Assembly: GCA_947462925.1 (NCBI GenBank)
Contig: CANHQP010000013.1
Coordinates: 1-64,000, forward strand
Length of the DNA stretch: 64,000 bases
Direction of reading: 5' to 3'
From: Flavobacteriia bacterium
GTDB lineage: Bacteria > Bacteroidota > Bacteroidia > Flavobacteriales_D > Crocinitomicaceae
The notes below the pieces were generated by a model that saw only the letters and a list, made by a program, of their open reading frames with translations, did no database searches and was not told the DNA's origin. Positions 17,187 to 26,053 of this stretch are shown piece after piece. How positions within the stretch are numbered: the first letter of the stretch is position 1; each line of letters opens with the position of its first letter. Both the position numbers and the translations under genes were made by a program.

Positions 17187-18442
17187 GTCTATCTCTGACA
17201 GTTAGTATCGCCAAATCCTTGTTGATGGCTCGTTTCAAGCAAACGATGGTTGCGGCTGTAGGGGTAACTTTTAGTATTACCATGTTTATTGGACTACTGA
17301 GTTTTATGTCTGGTTTGAACGATTTGTTGGACGGTTTGATTTTAAATCGGACACCACATATTCGGTTATACAATGAGGTACAACCTTCTAAAATTCAACC
17401 GATTGATCGTTTTAAGGAATTTAGTCACTCACATAATTTTGTGAATTCTGTTAAGCCGAAATCATCAAAAGTGGAGATTTATAATTACGGTGCAATTTAT
17501 CAAGCACTAAAAAAAGACACGCGCGTTTTGGGAATTTCACCAAAAATTGCTTGTCAAGTTTTTTACAATGTTGGTGCTAGCGATTTATCTGGAAATATCA
17601 ATGGCATTGATGTAGAAGCTGAAAATAAACTTTTTTCATTCAGTGAATATGTTGTTGCAGGCAATTTGATTGATTTGAAAAACACTTCCAACAGTATCAT
17701 TTTAGGGAAAGGAGTTGCTGAAAAAATGTTGGCAAATATTGGTGATGTTATTCAAGTTACCACTTCTAAGGGTGAGTTGGTGCAATTGAAGGTTGTAGGT
17801 TTCTTTCAATCAGGCTTGAAGGATTTGGACAATGTTCAAAGTTATGCTTCCATCGAAACCACTCAAAAGTTATTAGGCGTTTCAAAAAGTTACATAACTG
17901 ATATTCAGATTAAATTAAACGATATGACTTTGGCTCCTGCGATTGCCAAGGAGTATAGAGAGATTTTTGAAGTGCAAGCGCTAGATATACAAACAGCAAA
18001 TTCACAATTTGAAACCGGAAGTTTTGTCCGTACCTTGATTTCTTATACTGTTGGAATTACGCTTTTAATCGTTGCAGGATTTGGGATTTATAACATTTTG
18101 AACATGATGATTTATGACAAAATGGATTCCATAGCTATATTGAAAGCGACAGGTTTTTCTGGGAAAGACGTGAATCGAATATTCATCACAATCGCGCTTT
18201 CAATTGGTTTTATTGGTGGTTTTTTTGGTCTAGTATTCGGTTTTACGATGTCAGCATTGATCGATCAAATTCCATTCAACACAGAAGCTTTGCCCACAAT
18301 CAAAACGTATCCAATCAATTATAATCCCAACTTTTACATCATCGGCGGAATATTTTCATTGATTACGACTTATTTCGCCGGATATTTTCCTTCCAGAAAA
18401 GCAAGTAAGATCGATCCAGTAATTATTATCAGAGGAAAGTAG
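17183..18442 (+). CDS. ABC transporter permease, MacB/FtsX type
   Basis: 419 aa. One N-terminal transmembrane helix (about 22-46), a large periplasmic domain (about 47-280), then three helices near the C-terminus (about 285-310, 330-355, 390-410) with the FtsX-type region (GIYNILNMMIYDKMDSIAILKATGFSG). This topology is that of MacB/LolCE family permeases, which extract substrates from the periplasmic face by mechanotransmission rather than moving them through the membrane. It overlaps the adaptor gene by 4 nt and is followed 1 nt later by the ATPase gene. Substrate unknown; an antibiotic, peptide or lipid is possible. Confidence 0.88.
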   Translation: MSLSLTVSIAKSLLMARFKQTMVAAVGVTFSITMFIGLLSFMSGLNDLLDGLILNRTPHIRLYNEVQPSKIQPIDRFKEFSHSHNFVNSVKPKSSKVEIYNYGAIYQALKKDTRVLGISPKIACQVFYNVGASDLSGNINGIDVEAENKLFSFSEYVVAGNLIDLKNTSNSIILGKGVAEKMLANIGDVIQVTTSKGELVQLKVVGFFQSGLKDLDNVQSYASIETTQKLLGVSKSYITDIQIKLNDMTLAPAIAKEYREIFEVQALDIQTANSQFETGSFVRTLISYTVGITLLIVAGFGIYNILNMMIYDKMDSIAILKATGFSGKDVNRIFITIALSIGFIGGFFGLVFGFTMSALIDQIPFNTEALPTIKTYPINYNPNFYIIGGIFSLITTYFAGYFPSRKASKIDPVIIIRGK

Positions 18443-18443
18443 C

Positions 18444-19124
18444 ATGAAAAATAAGATTCTCGAAGCCAAAAAGATTGTCAAATATTTTCATGATCCAATG
18501 ACAATCAAAGTATTGAATGATATTGAGTTTTCCATAAATCAAGGAGAATTTATTTCCATTATTGGTCGTTCTGGTTGCGGAAAATCGACTTTGCTCTATA
18601 TTCTTTCAACGATGGATACTGATTATGAAGGAGAATTGATCATTGATGGTGTTTCGATGAGTGGAAAAAAAGAAGGTGATTTAGCTAAAGTGCGTAATGA
18701 AAAGATTGGCTTTGTTTTTCAATTTCACTATTTATTGAATGAATTTAACGTTTTAAAAAATGTGATGCTTCCTGGATTGAAACTGGGAAAATTTTCTGCC
18801 AAGGAAGTTGAACATCGCGCTTATGAAAAACTCAGAATGCTTGGAATTGAAAACGAAGCGTTGAAACTTCCCAATCAACTTTCAGGTGGACAAAAACAAC
18901 GCGTGGCCATTGCTCGTTCGTTGATAAATGATCCACTCATAATTATGGGAGATGAACCTACAGGAAATTTAGATAAGAAGAACAGTGAAATTGTTTTCGA
19001 TATTTTTCAGCAATTGGCTATTGAGTTTAACCAATCATTACTCATTGTTACGCATGACAATGAATTTGCCGCAAAAACCAATCGAATTATCGAGATGGAG
19101 GATGGGAAGATTATCAGAATGTGA
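18444..19124 (+). CDS. ABC transporter ATP-binding protein
   Basis: 226 aa, cytoplasmic. Walker [10 protein letters not shown] (about 40-48), Q-loop in VFQFHYL, ABC signature [15 protein letters not shown] (about 146-160), Walker B with DEPTGNLD, and switch His in THDNEFA. The VFQ...LSGGQ spacing and DEPTGNLD are typical of the MacB/LolD subgroup that powers FtsX-type permeases. Last gene of the adaptor-permease-ATPase operon. It converges with the sugar transferase gene, with 3 bp between stops. Confidence 0.93.
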   Translation: MKNKILEAKKIVKYFHDPMTIKVLNDIEFSINQGEFISIIGRSGCGKSTLLYILSTMDTDYEGELIIDGVSMSGKKEGDLAKVRNEKIGFVFQFHYLLNEFNVLKNVMLPGLKLGKFSAKEVEHRAYEKLRMLGIENEALKLPNQLSGGQKQRVAIARSLINDPLIIMGDEPTGNLDKKNSEIVFDIFQQLAIEFNQSLLIVTHDNEFAAKTNRIIEMEDGKIIRM

Positions 19125-19127
19125 TTC

Positions 19128-20522
19128 TTATTTCCCTTTGGCTTTCAATATGATTAATATCGTGTAAAGCATTATTTTTAAATCAAGCGCCAACGACATG
19201 TTTTTCAAGTATAGCAAATCAAATTTCATGCGTTGTAGCATTTGATCCACATTTTCAGCATATCCATATTTCACTTGTCCCCAAGAAGTAATTCCAGGTC
19301 TAACAGTCGTTAATTGTAAAAATTGCGGCTCTCTTGCAACAATTTGGTCTATATAGAATTGTCTTTCGGGTCTTGGACCTACCAAACTCATATCGCCAAT
19401 CAATACATTGAAGAATTGAGGAAATTCATCCAATCTCGCTTTGCGCATGAATCGTCCCGACTTGGTAATTCTCGGATCGAAAGTACTAGAGAGCTGAGGA
19501 CCTTTAGCTTCCGCATCCATGTACATTGTTCTGAACTTGATTATTTTAAATTTTCGTCCATTCAGACCAATGCGTTCTTGTCGAAAGAATATTGGGCCTT
19601 TCGATGAAGTTTTTACCGCTATGGCAAGGAAAATATACACTGGAATCAGCAGTATCAAGGCAATTAATGAAAGTGAAATATCGATAAATCTTTTGATACT
19701 TTGTTGCCAAATCGGCATTCCATCAGGATTTACTTCCAGCAGTAAAACACCGAAAATGTTCGTCATTTTGATTGATCCAGCCAAAATATCAAATACGTCT
19801 GGCAATACTTTAATTTTAATACCAGTTCCAGAAAGTCGTGTGATAATTGAACTTAGCCTTTGATGTTCCGTGCTTTCTAATGCGATGATTACTTCTTCAA
19901 CTTTGTACTGTTCGATGATTTTTTCTAAATCATCAACATGCCCTAAATAGCTTAATTCATCTTTCAATAGCGTATCAATTCCATTTAAGTTGACAAATCC
20001 AATGAATTGAGTTCCGATGCTTTTGTGTAGGTTTTGAATTTCCTTATAAATACCAACAGCCTTTTCACTTCCGCCCAAAAGTAAAGCATTGAAGCCCTCT
20101 TTTCCGGTATGAATTTTTTTAACTTGTACGCTTGTGAAAACAATTCTTGGTATAAAAGAGACTAAAAATTGAATTGCAAAAAGCGCCAAAAATGATTGAT
20201 AATAATGCGCATAGGTCTGAACAGTATCGTCTAATAAGAAAATAAAAAATATGGATGTTGAGCCTATGAGTGTTCCGAAAAACGTCAGACTTAAGATTTT
20301 CATCCGAAACATTCTTTTTACATCAGCGTAGGTTCCTTGCAAAAAGTATAATCCAATCCAACAAACAGGAATGATTAAAATACCATAGTAGAAAGTATCG
20401 TTAATTTCCAGTGGTACTTTTTCAATGTAAATTTTTCTAAAAACAAAAAATAGAGCCCAAGAGACAAAGGCTGAAAAAAAATCAATAATTATTAAGAAAG
20501 TGGCTTTACGACTTGCTAACAT
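19128..20522 (-). CDS. polyprenyl glycosylphosphotransferase (exopolysaccharide sugar transferase)
   Basis: 464 aa. Four N-terminal membrane helices (about 8-130), a Rossmann-like CoA-binding_3 domain (about 145-250, LLLGGSEKAVGI), and a fifth membrane segment at about 280-305 (KRFIDISLSLIALILL). The complete catalytic domain follows: GPIFFRQERIGLNGRKFKIIKFRTM, LDEFPQFFNVLIGDMSLVGPRPE, then PGITSWGQV. It transfers a sugar phosphate from a UDP-sugar to undecaprenyl phosphate, starting surface polysaccharide synthesis. It overlaps the upstream lipoprotein stop by one base and so is co-transcribed with it. Confidence 0.92.
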   Translation of the reverse strand: MLASRKATFLIIIDFFSAFVSWALFFVFRKIYIEKVPLEINDTFYYGILIIPVCWIGLYFLQGTYADVKRMFRMKILSLTFFGTLIGSTSIFFIFLLDDTVQTYAHYYQSFLALFAIQFLVSFIPRIVFTSVQVKKIHTGKEGFNALLLGGSEKAVGIYKEIQNLHKSIGTQFIGFVNLNGIDTLLKDELSYLGHVDDLEKIIEQYKVEEVIIALESTEHQRLSSIITRLSGTGIKIKVLPDVFDILAGSIKMTNIFGVLLLEVNPDGMPIWQQSIKRFIDISLSLIALILLIPVYIFLAIAVKTSSKGPIFFRQERIGLNGRKFKIIKFRTMYMDAEAKGPQLSSTFDPRITKSGRFMRKARLDEFPQFFNVLIGDMSLVGPRPERQFYIDQIVAREPQFLQLTTVRPGITSWGQVKYGYAENVDQMLQRMKFDLLYLKNMSLALDLKIMLYTILIILKAKGK

Positions 20523-21385
20523 TAGAAATGAATGATTTTATAATTATCAATGTAAATGTCGCTTTCTAATTTACCGTCATCAATTTTAGCTTGTAAATAT
20601 TGCTCAAAATAGTCAGCTGTGGTAGAGCTAGAGACTATTTCTTTCAAGTCGATGTAGATTTTTTTCCAAGTAGCATCTGCTGCAGATTGAGCATTTAATT
20701 GGATGTAAGGATTGATTTTATTCGTACCAGGAAGGGTTATTCCTAAAACGCCAGTTAACAAATTATTGGTTGTTTTATACTCTATTTCCAAGTAAACTTC
20801 AGCACTACCTTTTGGTAGGTCCATTTGTGCATCTGTATAGCCTGTCCAAATTGAATCACTGATACTCATGGCGATATGTCCACAATTCCCAGATTTTCCT
20901 GGATCAGTATGCTGAATCTGTTCAATTGTTGCAGTTGAAGTTGGGTCGGTTGTAAATTTGATTCCAGCAGATTCAAAATCCTCAATAAAGGCGAAATTAC
21001 AATTGGTGTAATATTGCGTTTTTGGATTTATTGTAATTGTTTCACCTTTCACCAAAGTGGCATACAAAACGTGCGGTTGACAAAATGGATAAATTCTTTT
21101 TGTTGCTGCAATTCCATTGTTTCTAATGGCAGGATAAATCATTATTTTTTTGTAACCATCCACCAAGAGCGGCAATTTTATTGGTAATTCAAAAATCCCA
21201 ATAATTTTTTCATCAATATAAACGTAAGCGTCTGTGAAATTGTGATTTAATTCTCCTTCCAATCCGCTAATGAATGGATTGGCTTCTAATTGCCATTTTT
21301 CAATTTGGATCCAAGTTGGTTCAGGATTGTTTTTGATACATGAAGAGAGAATGAATAGTAAACCAATTAAAGATAATAATTTCAT
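20522..21385 (-). CDS. lipoprotein of unknown function
   Basis: 287 aa. Signal with lipobox LSSC (Cys16). The first half (about 35-130) looks like a small beta domain with IGIFELPIKLPLLVDG and a CQPHVLYATLVKGET stretch. The second half (about 135-287) has the feel of a carbohydrate-binding-like beta sandwich (FEDFESAG, then a long segment ending DIYIDNYKIIHF), but no named family was recognised. It is co-transcribed with the sugar transferase (stop and start share a base), and together they may serve envelope polysaccharide assembly; this is inference. Confidence 0.7.
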   Translation of the reverse strand: MKLLSLIGLLFILSSCIKNNPEPTWIQIEKWQLEANPFISGLEGELNHNFTDAYVYIDEKIIGIFELPIKLPLLVDGYKKIMIYPAIRNNGIAATKRIYPFCQPHVLYATLVKGETITINPKTQYYTNCNFAFIEDFESAGIKFTTDPTSTATIEQIQHTDPGKSGNCGHIAMSISDSIWTGYTDAQMDLPKGSAEVYLEIEYKTTNNLLTGVLGITLPGTNKINPYIQLNAQSAADATWKKIYIDLKEIVSSSTTADYFEQYLQAKIDDGKLESDIYIDNYKIIHF

Positions 21386-21424
21386 AAATAGCTATTGATT
21401 TTATTTTTTAGTTAACGACGCAAA

Positions 21425-22426
21425 TTAGATTTTATTGTCAGAAAACACCATGTTAGGTGTCTTTAATTTATCTAGAATTTGGTTAGCGACCTCCAACGCT
21501 CTTAAACCATCTTCTATCGATACTATCGGGGTTAAGTTTTCGGTAATTGCCCGATGAAAAGCAATAAGTTCTTCTTTGATGGCATTTGAGTTATCAATTT
21601 CTGGTTGATCAAAAATAATTTTCTTACTTTTTTTACCTTTTCCTAGTTCAAAAACTACATCAAAAGGGTCTGCCTCACCATCTAAATCCTCTAATTTTAG
21701 CAGGTCTAATTTTTTATTTAAAAAATCTACGCTGATGTAATTGTCTTTTTGAAAAAATCTAGTTTTTCGCATGTTTTTTAGAGATATCCTTGAGGCAGTC
21801 AAGTTAGCAACACATCCATTGTTGAATTCTATTCGTGCATTGGCTATGTCATGAGTATCTGAAACAACAGCAACACCGGAAGCTGAAATTCGTTTGACGT
21901 CGGATTTTACGACGCTTAGAATGATATCTAAGTCATGAATCATCAAGTCTAAAACTACTGGGACATCTGTGCCACGAGGATTAAATTGAGCCAATCGGTG
22001 TATCTCAATAAACATGGGGTTTTGCAAATGAGTTAATGCCTTTTGGAAAGCAGGATTGAACCTTTCTACATGTCCTACTTGCACTTTTATTGCTGCTTCA
22101 TGGGCCAATTTAAGCAATGAATTTCCCTCCTCAATGGTTTGTGTGATTGGTTTTTCAACAAAAACATGAATACTTTTTCTTATTGCTGCAACAGCTGCAT
22201 CAAAGTGGGCAGGGGTAGGAGTTACAATATCAACACAATCAATTTCGTTTAATATGGAATCTAGCGAATCAAATCTTCTGATTCCAAAAAGATCAATCGC
22301 TTCTTGTGCATGAGTATCATTGGGGTCAAAAAAACCAACAAGTTCAAATACTGAGGGCAATTCTAAGATTAATTTAATGTGAATCTTTCCAAGATGACCG
22401 GCTCCAAGCACACCTATTTTAAGCAT
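21425..22426 (-). CDS. Gfo/Idh/MocA family NAD(P)-dependent oxidoreductase
   Basis: 333 aa. N-terminal Rossmann domain with GAGHLGKIH (residues 8-16), the family EKPI motif (about residues 94-97, catalytic Lys) and a C-terminal alpha/beta domain with a MIHDLDIIL stretch holding the conserved Asp and His. Members oxidise or reduce sugars and nucleotide sugars. Lying near a sugar transferase, it may act on a UDP-sugar, but the substrate is not readable. An exact TATCTTTG -7 box lies 16 nt upstream. Confidence 0.88.
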   Translation of the reverse strand: MLKIGVLGAGHLGKIHIKLILELPSVFELVGFFDPNDTHAQEAIDLFGIRRFDSLDSILNEIDCVDIVTPTPAHFDAAVAAIRKSIHVFVEKPITQTIEEGNSLLKLAHEAAIKVQVGHVERFNPAFQKALTHLQNPMFIEIHRLAQFNPRGTDVPVVLDLMIHDLDIILSVVKSDVKRISASGVAVVSDTHDIANARIEFNNGCVANLTASRISLKNMRKTRFFQKDNYISVDFLNKKLDLLKLEDLDGEADPFDVVFELGKGKKSKKIIFDQPEIDNSNAIKEELIAFHRAITENLTPIVSIEDGLRALEVANQILDKLKTPNMVFSDNKI

Positions 22427-22442
22427 ATGTTTTTCTTTAGCG

Positions 22443-22450
22443 CAAAGATA
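22443..22450 (-). promoter_or_regulatory. -7 element of the Gfo/Idh/MocA gene
   Basis: Minus-strand TATCTTTG, an exact consensus match, 16 nt before the start codon; no TTG at -33. Confidence 0.55.
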
Positions 22451-22528
22451 GCGGATAAATGATTTTATGGAGAGTTTGCAGTTTGCTACTTTTCAACAAT
22501 ATGAAATGTGAAAAACTTTAATTTTAAT

Positions 22529-23032
22529 TTAATTCAGTTGGTTGAGATTAAATCCATGATAATAACCAGTTTGTTTATTGGTTATCATTTTGGTAAGTGT
22601 CGTAATTTGCCCAGTATGATATGAAAAATGTTCAATTACATGCACTAAAATTGAAAAACCTGTTTCGTTAAATCCTTGGATTATTTTTCTTTCGTTTAAA
22701 ATAGCATCAGGCATCTCAAAAAGTGTGTTTTTGAGATTGACCTTTAAATTTTCAAGTAAAAATATCAGGTCTGATTTTCGAATGTTTTTTTGAACAATAA
22801 ATTCTTGGTCTCTAAATCGGTTGTCGTGTGCACCACCAATTCCAGAAAGTACCCATTGTCTGGCGTTTCCGCATAGGTGAAGAATTAAATTTCCAACGGT
22901 TGGAATTTGATCATTGGGCGAAAACCAAATTGATTCTTCATTCAAAAGTGATAAACACTTGAAAATTCTACTGTAAGATTCTTCAAAAATCCTTCTTTCA
23001 AACTCTTTTACAATCATTGTTTTTGCACTCAT
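22529..23032 (-). CDS. DinB-family protein
   Basis: 167 aa from the ATG at 23032. The reading frame stays open further upstream into the tRNA-His gene, but that extension is the antisense of a tRNA and is not coding. The fold is a four-helix bundle. Candidate metal-binding histidines are in NLILHLCGNARQW (about residue 60) and EHFSYHTGQI (about 135-145), the DinB three-His pattern. Members include thiol S-transferases and many of unknown activity. It is transcribed alone, divergently from tRNA-His. Confidence 0.8.
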   Translation of the reverse strand: MSAKTMIVKEFERRIFEESYSRIFKCLSLLNEESIWFSPNDQIPTVGNLILHLCGNARQWVLSGIGGAHDNRFRDQEFIVQKNIRKSDLIFLLENLKVNLKNTLFEMPDAILNERKIIQGFNETGFSILVHVIEHFSYHTGQITTLTKMITNKQTGYYHGFNLNQLN

Positions 23033-23090
23033 ATTCAACAATATTAGCAATTTTCTTAATCTAAAATTAAAAAAAAATCTATGAAATGCT

Positions 23091-23119
23091 TTGAAAAAGA
23101 CAGAAATGTAGTATATTTG
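23091..23119 (+). promoter_or_regulatory. promoter of tRNA-His
   Basis: TTG (23091-23093), 18 nt, TATATTTG (23112-23119). Both elements match the Bacteroidota consensus. Predicted start is about 10 nt before the mature tRNA. Confidence 0.8.
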
Positions 23120-23133
23120 CACACGCAAAAAAT

Positions 23134-23208
23134 GGAGATTGTAGCTCAGTTGGTTAGAGCGCTGGTTTGTGGTGCCGGAGGTCGTGGGTTCGAGACCCAT
23201 CAGTCTCC
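23134..23208 (+). tRNA. tRNA-His (anticodon GTG)
   Basis: Cloverleaf folds by eye. Acceptor 23135-23141 pairs with 23201-23207. The extra G-1 at 23134 pairs with C73 at 23208, the hallmark of tRNA-His. The D arm is gctc/gagc, the anticodon stem ctggt/gccgg has loop ttgtggt (anticodon gtg), and the T arm is gtggg/cccat with loop ttcgaga. CCA is not encoded. It has its own promoter and terminator. Confidence 0.97.
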
Positions 23209-23219
23209 CTAAATTTTGG

Positions 23220-23252
23220 AAATCGTTGGCTTTTAAGTCAGCGATTTTTTTT
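23220..23252 (+). terminator. terminator of tRNA-His
   Basis: 11-bp stem (23220-23230 with 23237-23247, two G-U) followed by a T run to 23252. It lies only 16 bp before the first CRISPR repeat, so the array is insulated from tRNA transcription. Confidence 0.85.
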
Positions 23253-23268
23253 AAAAAAGATTTTTTGA

Positions 23269-24542
23269 AAATTATTGCTTTTTCAAAAGTTCTATTTTTA
23301 CGGATAAGTCATAACTTTCAATTATACGGAATAAGAGATGTGAGGTTGTGATTTGCTTTCAAAAGTTCTATTTTTACGGATAAGTCATAACAGGACAGTT
23401 TAATACCAACAGTTGAAAGTTGTTGTGATTTGCTTTCAAAAGTTCTATTTTTACGGATAAGTCATAACTTATCATATCCGAAAACATGAGAAAGCCTGTT
23501 GTGATTTGCTTTCAAAAGTTCTATTTTTACGGATAAGTCATAACACAGTCAATCAAAGACTTTCCTGAGATGCTGTTGTGATTTGCTTTCAAAAGTTCTA
23601 TTTTTACGGATAAGTCATAACATAGATAGAGAGTTTGAAGTTATAAAACCAGTTGTGATTTGCTTTCAAAAGTTCTATTTTTACGGATAAGTCATAACCA
23701 CCATTGCATTACGGGAACGTACAAAGAGGTTGTGATTTGCTTTCAAAAGTTCTATTTTTACGGATAAGTCATAACCACTTTTAAATAAATAAATTATGAT
23801 AAACGGTTGTGATTTGCTTTCAAAAGTTCTATTTTTACGGATAAGTCATAACTGGACGTTTGTAAAATCGCTTTGAATACTGGTTGTGATTTGCTTTCAA
23901 AAGTTCTATTTTTACGGATAAGTCATAACATAGCGACAAAAAGAACGAGAAAGCGTTTGTTGTGATTTGCTTTCAAAAGTTCTATTTTTACGGATAAGTC
24001 ATAACAAATACAACTTTATACACAATTCAAAATAAGTTGTGATTTGCTTTCAAAAGTTCTATTTTTACGGATAAGTCATAACTGCTTGATCGTCCTCAGG
24101 TGATACGTAACGTTGTGATTTGCTTTCAAAAGTTCTATTTTTACGGATAAGTCATAACCAAAAACTATTTCATCAATGATAAACGCTGGTTGTGATTTGC
24201 TTTCAAAAGTTCTATTTTTACGGATAAGTCATAACAACATTGTCTGCAAACACAATAGGCTTGAAGTTGTGATTTGCTTTCAAAAGTTCTATTTTTACGG
24301 ATAAGTCATAACCTGTTTTATTTACAAACTATATTAAAAACAGTTGTGATTTGCTTTCAAAAGTTCTATTTTTACGGATAAGTCATAACTATTTGAAGTT
24401 TGATATTCGTTTTGGCGAAGTTGTGATTTGCTTTCAAAAGTTCTATTTTTACGGATAAGTCATAACTCACAGATTTTAACCGTTCATCACAATTGGTTGT
24501 GATTTGCTTTCAAAAGTTCTATTTTTACGGATAAGTCATAAC
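23269..24542 (+). CRISPR. type II-C CRISPR array, 17 repeats and 16 spacers
   Basis: The repeat is 47 bp, from gttgtgatttgctttc to ggataagtcataac. Sixteen copies are identical, starting at 23345, 23422, 23498, 23575, 23652, 23729, 23806, 23883, 23959, 24036, 24112, 24189, 24266, 24343, 24420 and 24496. The first copy (23269-23315) is degenerate in its first ~12 nt but intact afterwards. Spacers are 29 nt (five) or 30 nt (eleven). Complementarity of the repeat 5' half to the tracrRNA at 31375 sets crRNA polarity to plus, running toward cas2. The degenerate repeat lies at the upstream end, as reported for other II-C arrays, so new spacers are expected at the cas2 side. Each repeat contains TTG (positions 2-4), 20 nt, TATTTTTA (25-32), a possible internal promoter. 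Confidence 0.99.
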
Positions 24543-24675
24543 CTTGTGGCTTATTACGTAGAAATAGCAAGGGTTTTAAGCGTTTTTTAGGAATTAAAAT
24601 ATTTTATCAAAATAGCCTCTTAAAACATTCCAATCAGCTGTTTTTAATTCCTAGTTATTATTAAATAACGTTAAA
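24543..24675. promoter_or_regulatory. putative CRISPR leader with nested inverted repeats
   Basis: 133-bp AT-rich region between the last intact repeat and the cas2 stop. It contains a perfect 12-nt inverted repeat (24588-24599 with 24642-24653) and inside-overlapping gttttaag/cttaaaac arms (24573-24580, 24619-24626). It borders the end where all repeats are intact, so it is the likely site of spacer integration. It may also act as a terminator for cas2 and for crRNA readthrough. Confidence 0.5.
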
Positions 24676-25913
<1,238 letters not shown>

Positions 25914-26005
25914 GAAAGTAGTTCTTAAAGTTGATAAACTACTTCAACGGTTTAATTTTGAAAAGGTTATATGTTTTTTTGATACTTGGTTAATACTTTT
26001 AATTT

Positions 26006-26045
26006 AAAAAATATGTGACGCAAATATTAATTGCGCCACATATTT
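26006..26045 (-). terminator. terminator of cas9
   Basis: 15-bp stem (26009-26023 with 26031-26045) and 7-nt loop. The only plus-strand mismatch (A/C) becomes U-G in the minus-strand RNA, and the A run at 26006-26010 gives a U tract. It separates cas9 from cas1-cas2. Confidence 0.85.
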
Positions 26046-26053
26046 GAAATAAA

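Noticed and set aside
23033-23200. N-terminal extension of the DinB reading frame (begins MGLEPTTSG)
   Set aside because: It is the antisense translation of the tRNA-His gene, a well-known annotation artefact; the real start is the ATG at 23032.
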